This document shows positions 53,004 through 62,098 of a DNA stretch of 64,000 nt, piece after piece. Under the pieces are notes generated by a model that made no database searches, was not told the origin of the DNA, and was given only the letters and a program-made list of their open reading frames with translations. A program made the position numbers and the translations under genes. The first letter of the stretch is position 1. Every line of letters begins with the position of its first letter. The stretch comes from Desulfurococcales archaeon (GTDB taxonomy: Archaea > Thermoproteota > Thermoprotei_A > Sulfolobales > Desulfurococcaceae): contig JALVYU010000031.1 of assembly GCA_027022365.1 (NCBI GenBank), forward strand, positions 124,001 to 188,000. The letters run 5' to 3'.

Positions 53004-53588
53004 AATCTTCTTAATCGTTCTCCGAAACATATCATCGTTTTTCATTAGCCAAGAATAGTTTTTCTTAATCATCTCCGTGGGTGCCCAAACTATTTCTGGT
53101 TCTTCCCTAGAGTAATTTATGACTATAGCGATCCGATCCAAACCTAGGACTGTTGGCAATGTATCCGAGCCATGAGTGAAAATAATGTTTTTAAGAATAT
53201 GTAGTGCTCCGTTAAGCTCCCATTCCTCAGGTATTTTCTCCCCCCTTATGTTTTCTTCAAGTCTTTTCGGTATTCGGAGAACTGGTATAAGGAGTGCTAT
53301 TCTGAACCTTCTGAAAGTCTTCCGGGCTAGTTCGAGTCTCATTTTTTCGGTCCATTCGAGGGCTTCTCGAAGTAGCTCTACGGCTTTCTCGGGCTCTGCC
53401 CTGCTTTTAATCACTATTTTTTTATCTACGGCTGGTAGATGCGGTCTTGCTTCTTCAAGCCTAAATATGAGAAGGGCTCTGCGGCACGGGAAATCCAGCC
53501 TATTGTCTATAAAGAAAGCGTCTAACAAGTACTCCTTATTCCCCGCTTTGATCTTGTATGCTGGTATAATGATAAGGGTTTTAGGCAA
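52962..53588 (-). CDS. Hypothetical protein
   Basis: A 208-residue cytoplasmic-looking protein that I do not recognise. It begins with a beta-strand (TLIIIPAYKIKAGN), has a helical region rich in Arg/Glu/Lys (about 65-140) and a C-terminal part with VINYSREEPEIVW. No catalytic motif or signal sequence is evident. It is convergent with the MobA-like gene, overlapping it by 42 bases, and starts 160 bases from the divergent peptide-binding-protein gene. Confidence 0.5.
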   Translation of the reverse strand: MPKTLIIIPAYKIKAGNKEYLLDAFFIDNRLDFPCRRALLIFRLEEARPHLPAVDKKIVIKSRAEPEKAVELLREALEWTEKMRLELARKTFRRFRIALLIPVLRIPKRLEENIRGEKIPEEWELNGALHILKNIIFTHGSDTLPTVLGLDRIAIVINYSREEPEIVWAPTEMIKKNYSWLMKNDDMFRRTIKKILRGRKEPAASSKI

Positions 53589-53687
53589 GGCTAATCCTCT
53601 CTCCTTTTAGGATTTTTCTACAATTCCCTTATTATTAGTAGAGCACGGCGGCAGACATGTTATTTCTGGGAAAAACGTGGGGTTAGA

Positions 53688-53745
53688 TTTTTATAATCCG
53701 ATTGCCTTTTTTCTTCAAGTAAATGAAAAACGTAAATGGGGAGAG
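53688..53745 (+). promoter_or_regulatory. Promoter and ribosome site of the permuted binding protein
   Basis: TTTTTATAA (53688-53696) is a good TATA-like element; GGGGAGA (53739-53745) precedes ATG 53751. The spacing fits a leader of about 30 bases. Confidence 0.5.
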
Positions 53746-53750
53746 TACTC

Positions 53751-55988
53751 ATGAGATCTAAATACACACGTGCCCTGTCAAAGGGGGCTGCCGCGGCTAT
53801 AGCTATAATTATAATTATAGGTATTATAGCTGGAGCATATTACTATATGCAGAGCCAGAAGCCCTCTGCAACCACTACCACTTCCCCGCCCAGTACTACC
53901 ACTCAGTCGCCCACCCAGACGGCTAGCCCGACCACTACCTCCACTGGTACCCAGACCACTACCTCGCCGCCCAGTCAGAAGCCGCCTATTCACAACACAG
54001 TCATATATCTTATACAGAACGATGCTACAACGAGAGTACTAACGATCAAGAAGGGAGTGGCGGATCTTGGTGTGGTGCCAGCCGACCAGCTGGACGCATT
54101 AGCTGGCACCACTTATGACGGGACGAACTTCAAGATCATAAAGCAGGAGATGGGGCTAAGCCTCACCATAGTCTATATTGTGCTCAACACTTACAAGCCG
54201 CCATTCAACAACCTGCTGGTAAGACAAGCACTAGCCTACGCTACCCCGTACAAGATGATCTGGGAGACCGTATACGCCGGCACCGTGACCAACCTAGTAG
54301 GAGTAATACCTAAGGGCATGCTGGGATGGACCGATTATAAGGTCATACAGTACAAGTTCGATCTAGCTAAGGCCAAGGAGCTGATACAGAAGAGCGGCAT
54401 CAACCCATCAAACTACGTCATAACCATCTATTACAACCAGGGCAACACCCAGAGAGCAAAGATCGCTAGCCTGCTATCGCAGTACTGGGGACAGTTAGGA
54501 TTCAAGGTCATGGTACAATCACTATCATGGCCACAGCTACTCGAGAAGACCTCTAAGCCCGAGTTCGATGTCTACATTATCGGATGGGCGCCCGACTACC
54601 TAGACCCCGACGACTATGCTGGACCACTAGTAGGCGGTGGAACAAAGTTCGACTCAGTAGAAGTATATCAGGTCAACTCGGCGGCTGATGTATCCAAGTA
54701 CCTGAGCAAGGCGACTGTTATCGACACAAAGGACGCCTACGTAGTAGTAGGCCCTGCGGGCACTGGCGCAAGCGTAAGCATCAGTGGCAAACCAATCGTT
54801 GTCGTCCAGTACAAGTTGTCAGCGAAGCAGATACCTATACCGAACTGCACTGCCTTCAGTAGTATTGACCCATCATTCTATAGGAACGTAACACTAGATG
54901 CTCTAATCCAGGCAGGCAGGTACGCCGTCGAGTACAAGGTCAGAGAAGCGATCTATCAGGCGGTCGAGAGGATATCGAACGAGCAACTACCATGCATATG
55001 GCTTGGCCAGTACATGGTTGTACGTGACTACTGGGACTGGATTCAGGGCAGATACTACAACCCGATCCTAGCCGAGAGATGGGATCTGATATGGGAGAAG
55101 CCCATACCTAACCCGCCTAGCATCGGTATAGGGAACTACGTCAATGACGCCCACACCCTGGTGATAGCCACCATTGGATGGCCGCAGAGCTTCGACCCAG
55201 CCAAGAGCTACGAGACCTTCGGATGGGAGATCTTCCACGAGATAGGCGACACCCTAGTAACCTACTGGAAGGCCGATACCACACACATAGTCCCGGACGC
55301 TGCAGTTGCATGGGCATACAGCAAGAACGGTACTGAGTGGTTCTTCGTAATAAGAGACGGGCTAAAGGCGTATGACCCCAACAGCGGCAAGGTATACCCG
55401 GTCAACGCGACTGACGTATTGTTCACTATATGGAGGATCGCGAGACTGGGTCTAGACCCATCATGGATGATAACCACATTCATAGACGTCAATGCTAGCA
55501 GAGTATACACCGAGAACGAATTTGATCAAATACTCGCTAAGGGAGGTATCTACGCTACCTATAATGGCAAGACCGAGGAGGTAAAGAGCCTATCACAGCT
55601 ACTACAGCTCTTCGGATATAGTGGCAAGACCGCAGGAGTAGTGATGCTCAAGCTATACAAGCCATACTCAGCCATACTCAACATCCTGGCCGACCCGTTC
55701 ACAATGATAATACCCGCCAAGTACCTCTTCGATAATGTACCGGAATTAAAGGGCAAGTACGAGGAGGCAATGAAGGCAGCACAGTGGGGTAAGAACCCAG
55801 AGGCCTGGATCAAGTACATAGGTACAGGCGACAAGGAGCCAACCCACCAGTTCCTACACACACACCCGATTGGAACCGGGCCATACTACGTGGCCAGCTT
55901 CAAGCAGGACTCATACATCATACTAAAGCTCAACCCGTACTACTGGAACGCAACACTCTGGTACCAGCTGTACGGCTATAAGCCCTAA
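53751..55988 (+). CDS. Oligopeptide-type ABC substrate-binding protein with permuted domain order
   Basis: A 745-residue extracellular binding protein of SBP family 5. ATG 53751 follows GGGGAGA. Residues about 12-30 are a signal/anchor, then a Thr/Ser/Pro-rich linker to about 80. The mature part begins IHNTVIYLIQNDATTRVLTI, LVRQALAYATPYKM and GWAPDYLDPDDYAGP, which normally occur in the second half of the family. From about residue 464 it has TLVIATIGWPQSFDPAK and GTEWFFVIRDGLKA, which normally form the first half, and it ends with HPIGTGPYYVASFKQ. Thus the order is C-half then N-half. It lies near, but not adjacent to, dppBCDF. Confidence 0.88.
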   Translation: MRSKYTRALSKGAAAAIAIIIIIGIIAGAYYYMQSQKPSATTTTSPPSTTTQSPTQTASPTTTSTGTQTTTSPPSQKPPIHNTVIYLIQNDATTRVLTIKKGVADLGVVPADQLDALAGTTYDGTNFKIIKQEMGLSLTIVYIVLNTYKPPFNNLLVRQALAYATPYKMIWETVYAGTVTNLVGVIPKGMLGWTDYKVIQYKFDLAKAKELIQKSGINPSNYVITIYYNQGNTQRAKIASLLSQYWGQLGFKVMVQSLSWPQLLEKTSKPEFDVYIIGWAPDYLDPDDYAGPLVGGGTKFDSVEVYQVNSAADVSKYLSKATVIDTKDAYVVVGPAGTGASVSISGKPIVVVQYKLSAKQIPIPNCTAFSSIDPSFYRNVTLDALIQAGRYAVEYKVREAIYQAVERISNEQLPCIWLGQYMVVRDYWDWIQGRYYNPILAERWDLIWEKPIPNPPSIGIGNYVNDAHTLVIATIGWPQSFDPAKSYETFGWEIFHEIGDTLVTYWKADTTHIVPDAAVAWAYSKNGTEWFFVIRDGLKAYDPNSGKVYPVNATDVLFTIWRIARLGLDPSWMITTFIDVNASRVYTENEFDQILAKGGIYATYNGKTEEVKSLSQLLQLFGYSGKTAGVVMLKLYKPYSAILNILADPFTMIIPAKYLFDNVPELKGKYEEAMKAAQWGKNPEAWIKYIGTGDKEPTHQFLHTHPIGTGPYYVASFKQDSYIILKLNPYYWNATLWYQLYGYKP

Positions 55989-56038
55989 AGAAAAGAAATG
56001 GTTTGATTAAAAACAATATTTTTTAGTATCCACAATCC

Positions 56039-58210
56039 CTACCCAAGCCTAATATTCCCTATTTCTTCATAGTTCTCAAGGCTAAGAACAAGTATTTCAC
56101 TCGGCGACACAAGGTACAGCTTGTCACCAATATAGAGCGAGCGTCCACCATTGTTTAGCTCAACTATCTTAACTAGTCCTAGCTCGTCGTTAGCATAACT
56201 CATTATCAAGAAGCCGAAGCATCTGTATCCCCATACGCCAGTGTTTGTTGTCGATCCCGAAGACCAAGCCCAGCCGTGGCTCAACGGAATTATGAATACT
56301 TTCTTCTCGGGAACCAAGGTAAAGGCGTGGTAGTCATAGAGTACAGGCGATGTTACTAGTTTTCCGATACTGGCCCTTGAAAGCTGGGATACATGTTTTG
56401 GATCGCTGATATTGTATAGTGATATAGTTAGATTACCGCTGTCAACACCGATTCCAAGCAATATGTCGTGTCCAAGGGGATGCAGGTAGACGTTATATCC
56501 CGGTATCTTGAGATAACCTATTATCTCCGGGTGATATGGGTCTGAAACGTTAATAGCGAATAATGGGTCTACTCTACGATAGGTTACGAGAATATAGATG
56601 TCGTTGATCAGTCTCCCCGTCTTAATTGTTTCTCCAACAGCTATATCGTCAAGTCTTGAAACCATTTTTAGATTTTCTAAGTCTACAATTGTTAGGGCAT
56701 TAGATCCCTTCTTGGTCTTTGTCCATATCCACACGTCTCTAATTATGCTAGGATAATTGGTGGAGTTGATCTCATGTGTGTAAGTCTGTTTTTCACCGTT
56801 AGGTAGAGTTATCGTAATTCCAATGTCCTTCTCTACATTTCCGATCTTATATGTGTAAATGTTTATAACTGGTGTATATTCCACGTAGTTGGTTGCAACT
56901 ATAAAGTATTTGCCCCTGTACTCTTCCATGCAGAACTGGTTCTGCAGATATCCCTTTACCTCGAAGCTCCCTCTATACTTGATTGACAAACCGTTTATAG
57001 CGAAAACATAGAATCTTGATTTTGCGGTGAAAGATTCTTGTTTAACTAGTTTATTAATTGTCAGGGCAAGATTACCGGCCTCACTCTGAGGTAATGATTT
57101 AACGTACTGCCTGAAGAGATTATAGGCAGTCATTACCGTGTAATACGTATTGTTTTTGAGTAGCTCTGATATTTTTTCGGCCAGGCTTGCTGGTAACATA
57201 TGTAGGGTTGCTTCGAGAACATGTTTGATAGATATTAAATAGATGTTTGAAGCCGGCGAGAATACAACGAGATGTTTATAGGACATATATATCTTTGAAG
57301 CTGCCCCCGTCATTATCGATAATACATTGTATTTTAGGCTTGTCAGGTTCGCAGCGAAGATATTGGTATAGTATTCTGGAGGATTATAAACTAGCAGTAT
57401 CCTGTCTATCGGGAATGGAATTCCATTAATAATTGGTATCTCCACAGGTTCAACGGGTTGACTAGTAACTACGTATAGGATTCTCCGGTAGAGACGAGCA
57501 CTGATCAGGCGGCCCGTGATATTATATGTCTGTAGGAGATATGGGTGCTCGGGCTCTGTTATGTTTATTAATTTAATAATAGTTTGCTCACTATTGAATC
57601 TTCCAACGGATATTAGTCTTGTTAGGGGCCTAATAACGCCGCGATTACTCATTATTACCGCTAGGATATCCTGATCTAGGAAGATACCTCTAATGGTATG
57701 GTTAAACCTGATTACTGATAACACCTTCTCATGTTTCGCATCGACGACATACGCTTTATCATTATTGACAACGACTATTATCTTTCCATTAGTCTTGACA
57801 ATATCTGGTTCATCAATACCTTTCACTTGCACATTTGTCGAGGAATATCCTTGCGCGGTCTCGCTATATCCCATCTTAATAGTGCCTTCGATCTGATATA
57901 ACAGAGGTAGTGTAGTGATTAGTGGTCTTATAGTAGTTGATGTGCCAGCACTGGATGTTCTCTCCACGTTTTCAATAGTTTTTAAGTATGATATTAGATC
58001 GGTATAGGATTTGAATTTCTGTAGCTGTGTAGCATTTATTGGCTGGGGGATCATACTAGCTGGACTAGTACTTTGGGGTGGAGATGGGGTTATGACTGGT
58101 GTTGTTACCCTAGTTCCGATTTGGCTTGGCGCCAGATAGAGCCCCATAATGGGTATGAGGATTCCTGCCATGAGTGCTATGGCGGCAGATAATATCAGAC
58201 GCTTATCCAT
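56039..58210 (-). CDS. Secreted beta-propeller protein (COG4880-like)
   Basis: A 723-residue extracellular protein. ATG 58210 follows AGGTGGGA. The first ~25 residues are a signal/anchor and residues ~25-90 a low-complexity linker, after which the chain reads as repeated beta-propeller blades with NVQVKGIDEPDIVKTNGKIIVV (here given up to the diagnostic DEPDIVKT), many hydrophobic strands and NxS/T sites. From memory this is the archaeal and bacterial 'distantly WD40-related beta-propeller' group. It may attach surface proteins or cleave/hold peptides; its role is unknown. It separates the binding-protein gene from dppBCDF. Confidence 0.75.
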   Translation of the reverse strand: MDKRLILSAAIALMAGILIPIMGLYLAPSQIGTRVTTPVITPSPPQSTSPASMIPQPINATQLQKFKSYTDLISYLKTIENVERTSSAGTSTTIRPLITTLPLLYQIEGTIKMGYSETAQGYSSTNVQVKGIDEPDIVKTNGKIIVVVNNDKAYVVDAKHEKVLSVIRFNHTIRGIFLDQDILAVIMSNRGVIRPLTRLISVGRFNSEQTIIKLINITEPEHPYLLQTYNITGRLISARLYRRILYVVTSQPVEPVEIPIINGIPFPIDRILLVYNPPEYYTNIFAANLTSLKYNVLSIMTGAASKIYMSYKHLVVFSPASNIYLISIKHVLEATLHMLPASLAEKISELLKNNTYYTVMTAYNLFRQYVKSLPQSEAGNLALTINKLVKQESFTAKSRFYVFAINGLSIKYRGSFEVKGYLQNQFCMEEYRGKYFIVATNYVEYTPVINIYTYKIGNVEKDIGITITLPNGEKQTYTHEINSTNYPSIIRDVWIWTKTKKGSNALTIVDLENLKMVSRLDDIAVGETIKTGRLINDIYILVTYRRVDPLFAINVSDPYHPEIIGYLKIPGYNVYLHPLGHDILLGIGVDSGNLTISLYNISDPKHVSQLSRASIGKLVTSPVLYDYHAFTLVPEKKVFIIPLSHGWAWSSGSTTNTGVWGYRCFGFLIMSYANDELGLVKIVELNNGGRSLYIGDKLYLVSPSEILVLSLENYEEIGNIRLG

Positions 58211-58289
58211 AAGTCCCACCTGAGGATGATTCTTGGTTTCATTAGATATATTATGAAGCCTTGGACAGACGTGTTCGAATACTGGACAC

Positions 58290-58709
58290 TTATTTGGGGC
58301 TGAATAGCTCTTTCTTGATCCTTAGCCCCTCGAGAAAGAAGATAGCTGAGGACGCCCAAGAGATCATAATAGCTGTCAGCCTATCAATGTTGAAACCCTC
58401 TATGATTGAAACAAGTGTTTCGCCTATAAATATTCCGAGGAAGAAGAACCCGTAGATCATTATTCGTGGCAGTATCTTCCTGCCTATGACGAGATATCCT
58501 TCGATGCCAATAATTCTTGCTGGTGTATAGCCCTCGGGAGTCCTCTTAACTAGTCCTGATTCAATCATTTTCTTGAGATGATAGTGTACACTGCTTGGTG
58601 CGAGACCGGTTGCTGTTGCTATCTCTCTGACGCTTGCAGGCTTGTTTCTCTCGATCAGATATACATAAATTTTCAATTGATTCTTATCTAGTCTGTTTTC
58701 GTCCGTCAA
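58290..58709 (-). CDS. Membrane-linked winged-helix regulator (ArsR/MarR-like)
   Basis: A 139-residue protein. The N-terminal ~65 residues are a winged helix (ASVREIATATGLAPSSVHYH region with recognition helix), followed by a linker and a C-terminal hydrophobic region (about 85-130) that forms two membrane helices. Such one-component membrane-tethered regulators could respond to surface conditions. It sits next to the beta-propeller gene on the same strand and may control it and the adjacent divergent dppBCDF operon. Confidence 0.75.
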   Translation of the reverse strand: MTDENRLDKNQLKIYVYLIERNKPASVREIATATGLAPSSVHYHLKKMIESGLVKRTPEGYTPARIIGIEGYLVIGRKILPRIMIYGFFFLGIFIGETLVSIIEGFNIDRLTAIMISWASSAIFFLEGLRIKKELFSPK

Positions 58710-58958
58710 CTCTAACTATACCAATGGTAATAGGTGCACTAGGCTCTTGATATTTTTTCTTATGTTCGGTTTCTGGACAGGCTTTTTATAACATTGTTAT
58801 TAGCGAACATGTTAATTGAAACTCTACAGCACAAGAGCCCGGTGATGTACCGAGAATTAGTTTTATTTAGGGATAATACTCGTTATAAATCGAAATTGTA
58901 TTACCCGTGGAACAAGTATGGGATACCCGTACGTGGGAGTACTTGATGGGTGAATTGA
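58710..58958. promoter_or_regulatory. Divergent promoter region of the membrane regulator and dppBCDF
   Basis: About 250 bases. It holds a GGTGCACTA (58733-58741) matching the motifs at the cobN region, a near-palindromic TACCAATGGTA (58719-58729), and for dppB a TTTTATTTA box (58860-58868) followed by a GGGTGA ribosome site. No RNA gene seen. Confidence 0.4.
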
Positions 58959-59957
58959 ATGGCGGATATCAAGCGGTTCCTGGCCCGTAGAGCACTGACC
59001 TTCATACCGACATTAATAGGAGTAACTTTCCTTGCATACATAATCGCTTTCGCAATTCCCGCCAACCCGGCGCAGGCGTGGGCTGGCGGTATTAAGGCTA
59101 ATCCAGAAGTTGTCGCACGTATTATCAAAGAGTACCATCTAAACGATCCTTGGTACGTTCAGTACTACTATTTCATGAAGGGAATACTCACGAACTCAAT
59201 TATAGATCCCCGCTGGGGATACCCTGTAATGACGTATATGTTGTCGAGATTTCCGATTACGTTCCAATTAACATTATTTGCGTTGTTCTTCCTCATAGTG
59301 CTCGGCATTCCCCTGGGGATAGTATCGGCGTTGAAGAAGGATTCGTGGATCGACGCCCTTGTTAGGACTTGGGCACTCGTAGGAGTATCTGTACCGATAT
59401 TCTGGCTGGGATACATATTCATATATGTATTCTTCTACCAGCTAGGATGGATCAATATAGCGGGCATACCATACCCCAAAGTCCACATTACCGGCGTGCC
59501 GATAATTGACGCTATGCTGAGTGGTGAGTGGAACATAGTTTGGGAGAACATAAAGAGATTTATACTGCCGGGCTTCACCCTCGGGTTCGCCGGCATCGGG
59601 GTGATCGCTAGGCTTGTCAGGAACAGCTTCTTAGAGGCGATAAACAGCGACTACATATATTTCGCCAGGATGCGTGGACTGAAGTATAGGAGGATAATGA
59701 CACACGCACTCAGAAACGCCCTGGTACCAGTTGTAACCGTGCTCGGGCTACAGTTTGGAGGACTCCTGGGTGGGGCACCGATCACAGAAACAGTCTTCAG
59801 TATACCTGGTATGGGCCGCGCAATGGTTGACGCTATCTTCTCGATGGACTTCCCACTGCTCATAGCGGGTACTTTCCTTGTGGCCATAATCTATGTTATA
59901 ACTAACCTGATCGTGGACATCTTATACGCAGTGATTGATCCGAGGGTGAGATTCTGA
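58959..59957 (+). CDS. dppB: Oligopeptide/dipeptide ABC transporter permease (DppB type)
   Basis: A 332-residue permease with about six membrane helices. The first begins FIPTLIGVTFLAYIIAF, and the EAA-type loop appears as YFARMRGLKYRRIMTHALRN near residues 237-256, typical of DppB/OppB. First gene of dppBCDF; its stop overlaps the dppC start. It is likely to serve a peptide-type binding protein, perhaps the permuted one 3 kb upstream. Confidence 0.92.
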   Translation: MADIKRFLARRALTFIPTLIGVTFLAYIIAFAIPANPAQAWAGGIKANPEVVARIIKEYHLNDPWYVQYYYFMKGILTNSIIDPRWGYPVMTYMLSRFPITFQLTLFALFFLIVLGIPLGIVSALKKDSWIDALVRTWALVGVSVPIFWLGYIFIYVFFYQLGWINIAGIPYPKVHITGVPIIDAMLSGEWNIVWENIKRFILPGFTLGFAGIGVIARLVRNSFLEAINSDYIYFARMRGLKYRRIMTHALRNALVPVVTVLGLQFGGLLGGAPITETVFSIPGMGRAMVDAIFSMDFPLLIAGTFLVAIIYVITNLIVDILYAVIDPRVRF

Positions 59958-61090
59958 TGTCCGCGGAAGAGGTATATGAGAAAAAGATCCTTGACAGGTT
60001 CAGTGATGCCCTCATAGCGTTCATAGTGAAGATAATAACGCTGTTTAAGAAGGACTGGGCAAAGAAGAACAAGAGCAGAATCGATGAATGGAGGCTCATG
60101 CTATACGCTCTCAACAGGAGCCCTATAGGGATAGCGGGCCTCGTACTCGGCCTAGGCTTTGTAATCATAGGCATCATAGGGCCCTGGATAGCCCCGCATA
60201 GCTATGACTTCTCATACATCATGGCGACTGGTAAGTTCAAAGAATACTATCTCGCACCGCCCGGCACAGGTGGAGCACTCCTCGGAACCGACGACCTCGG
60301 GAGAGATCTTCTCAGCCTACTACTATACGGTGCAAGAGTATCGTTGATGGCCACAGTGCTCGTGCTCCCGATAGGCATAACCATAGGTATAATAATAGGG
60401 CTCGTAGCAGGATACTATGGCGGTGCAGTGGACGAGATACTGATGAGGCTCACCGACGTATTCCTAGCATTCCCAGGACTAATTCTTGCCCTGGCTTTCA
60501 GCAGCGCATTAACCCAGAGAATAGCGCTCGCAATAGCTCATAGTCAGTTCTTGACCAGCCTCATATCATCATTATTCGGCGTAAAACCGGTAGACGCTCT
60601 CAACGTGGCACCTGTCCTCTCGATCATAGTGGCGTTATGGATTGTCTGGTGGCCCGGCTACGCTAGAATGACGAGAGGACTAACCCTGCAGGAGAAGAAC
60701 AATGTATATGTGGAGGCATCCAAGGCCCTAGGCCTCAGCTCGCCGGCGATCATGTTCCGCCACATACTACCCAATATCCTAGGCCCAATCATAGTTATGA
60801 TGACTCTTGACATAGGAGGAGTGATCCTCACAGAGGCGGGTCTAAGCTTCTTGATGGGAGCAATGGTGAAGATACCGGACTGGGGAGCAATAGTACAGGC
60901 CGGATCACAATATCTTGTCCAAGGCAAGTGGTGGCTGGTGATTTTCCCAGGACTAGCGATACTGATCTCGGTGCTGGGATGGAACCTTTTCGGCGATAGC
61001 CTAAGAGACATCCTGGACCCGAGAACCCGTAGAAGCATCGAGTTCAAGATCAAGAAGAAAAAGAAGATGGAGGAGGGTGAAGAGCAATGA
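59957..61090 (+). CDS. dppC: Oligopeptide/dipeptide ABC transporter permease (DppC type)
   Basis: A 377-residue second permease. A cytosolic N-terminal part of about 50 residues (unusual and charged) precedes a first helix (IGIAGLVLGLGFVIIGIIG). LGTDDLGRDLLSLLLYGARVSL is split here by position near 112-133 and is diagnostic of DppC/OppC; the EAA loop is EASKALGLSSPAIMFRHILP near 259-278. It overlaps dppB by one base and dppD by four, so the genes are coupled. Confidence 0.93.
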   Translation: MSAEEVYEKKILDRFSDALIAFIVKIITLFKKDWAKKNKSRIDEWRLMLYALNRSPIGIAGLVLGLGFVIIGIIGPWIAPHSYDFSYIMATGKFKEYYLAPPGTGGALLGTDDLGRDLLSLLLYGARVSLMATVLVLPIGITIGIIIGLVAGYYGGAVDEILMRLTDVFLAFPGLILALAFSSALTQRIALAIAHSQFLTSLISSLFGVKPVDALNVAPVLSIIVALWIVWWPGYARMTRGLTLQEKNNVYVEASKALGLSSPAIMFRHILPNILGPIIVMMTLDIGGVILTEAGLSFLMGAMVKIPDWGAIVQAGSQYLVQGKWWLVIFPGLAILISVLGWNLFGDSLRDILDPRTRRSIEFKIKKKKKMEEGEEQ

Positions 61091-62085
61091 GTAGCCCTCA
61101 GTTCCGTGAACCCCTCATAGAGGTCAAGGATCTATATGTTTACTTCTACACATATGCCGGCGTAGTAAAAGCCATCGAAGATATGACGTTCACGATCTAT
61201 AAGGGCGAGAAATTCTGCATGGTGGGTGAAACCGGCTGCGGGAAATCAGTGACCAGCAGGGCACTAGCAAACATAGTTCCCAGCCCCGGCAGAATAGTCA
61301 AGGGTAAAGTGATCTATTATAGGGACGGCAAGCCCATCAACATACTAGAACTCAGCGAGGAGCAACTCAGAGAGATACGTGGGAAGGAGATAGCCTATAT
61401 AGTCCAAGACCCCTCCAGCGCCTTGGATCCCCTCTACACGATAGGTTATCAGATCGTCGAGACAATGATAGACCACTACACGGTCAAGGACTGGAAGGAG
61501 GGCTACAAGAGAGCAGTAGAACTACTCAGAGAAGTACTAATGCCCGACCCGGAGCAGAGGATCAAGAACTACCCCCACGAGCTCAGCGGAGGACAGAGGC
61601 AGCGCGCGGTGATAAGTATAGGGCTGAGCAACATGCCGCGCCTACTCATAGCAGACGAGCCAACCAGTAGCCTAGACGTGACCGTACAGGCACAGTTACT
61701 GGAACTTCTCAGGAGGCTTGTTAGAGAACACGGCCTAACCCTCTTCCTGATCACGCACGACATGGGTGTCGTAGCAGAGATGTGCGACCGCGTAGCAGTA
61801 CTATATGCAGGAAACATCGTAGAACTAGCTCCAGTCGACGAGATATTCAAGAATCCAAAACACCCATACACGATGGGATTGCTACGCGCGGTCCCTAACC
61901 CGCAGGCAGATATAGAGAAGCTAGAACCAATACCGGGAACCATACCAAACCTGATATATCCACCGCCGGGATGCAGGTTCCATCCACGCTGCCCATTTGC
62001 TAGGGATGTGTGTAAGCGGGAGAAGCCTCCACTAGTAGAGGTTGGCCCAGGACACTATGTGAGGTGCTGGCTCCACGCGGAGTAA
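61087..62085 (+). CDS. dppD: Oligopeptide/dipeptide ABC transporter ATPase (DppD type)
   Basis: A 332-residue ATPase. Walker A GETGCGKSV (about residues 46-54), LSGGQRQRAVI signature and LLIADEPTSSLDV Walker B are clear; the C-terminal PPGCRFHPRCPFA segment with cysteines is diagnostic of the OppD/DppD class, where in some members a 4Fe-4S cluster or metal is bound. Overlaps dppC and lies 13 bases before dppF. Confidence 0.95.
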   Translation: MSSPQFREPLIEVKDLYVYFYTYAGVVKAIEDMTFTIYKGEKFCMVGETGCGKSVTSRALANIVPSPGRIVKGKVIYYRDGKPINILELSEEQLREIRGKEIAYIVQDPSSALDPLYTIGYQIVETMIDHYTVKDWKEGYKRAVELLREVLMPDPEQRIKNYPHELSGGQRQRAVISIGLSNMPRLLIADEPTSSLDVTVQAQLLELLRRLVREHGLTLFLITHDMGVVAEMCDRVAVLYAGNIVELAPVDEIFKNPKHPYTMGLLRAVPNPQADIEKLEPIPGTIPNLIYPPPGCRFHPRCPFARDVCKREKPPLVEVGPGHYVRCWLHAE

Positions 62086-62098
62086 GGAGGTGTGAACC

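Noticed and set aside
53870-53990. Tandem DNA repeat in the permuted binding protein gene
   Set aside because: It encodes a Thr/Ser/Pro-rich linker, a normal feature of crenarchaeal surface proteins.
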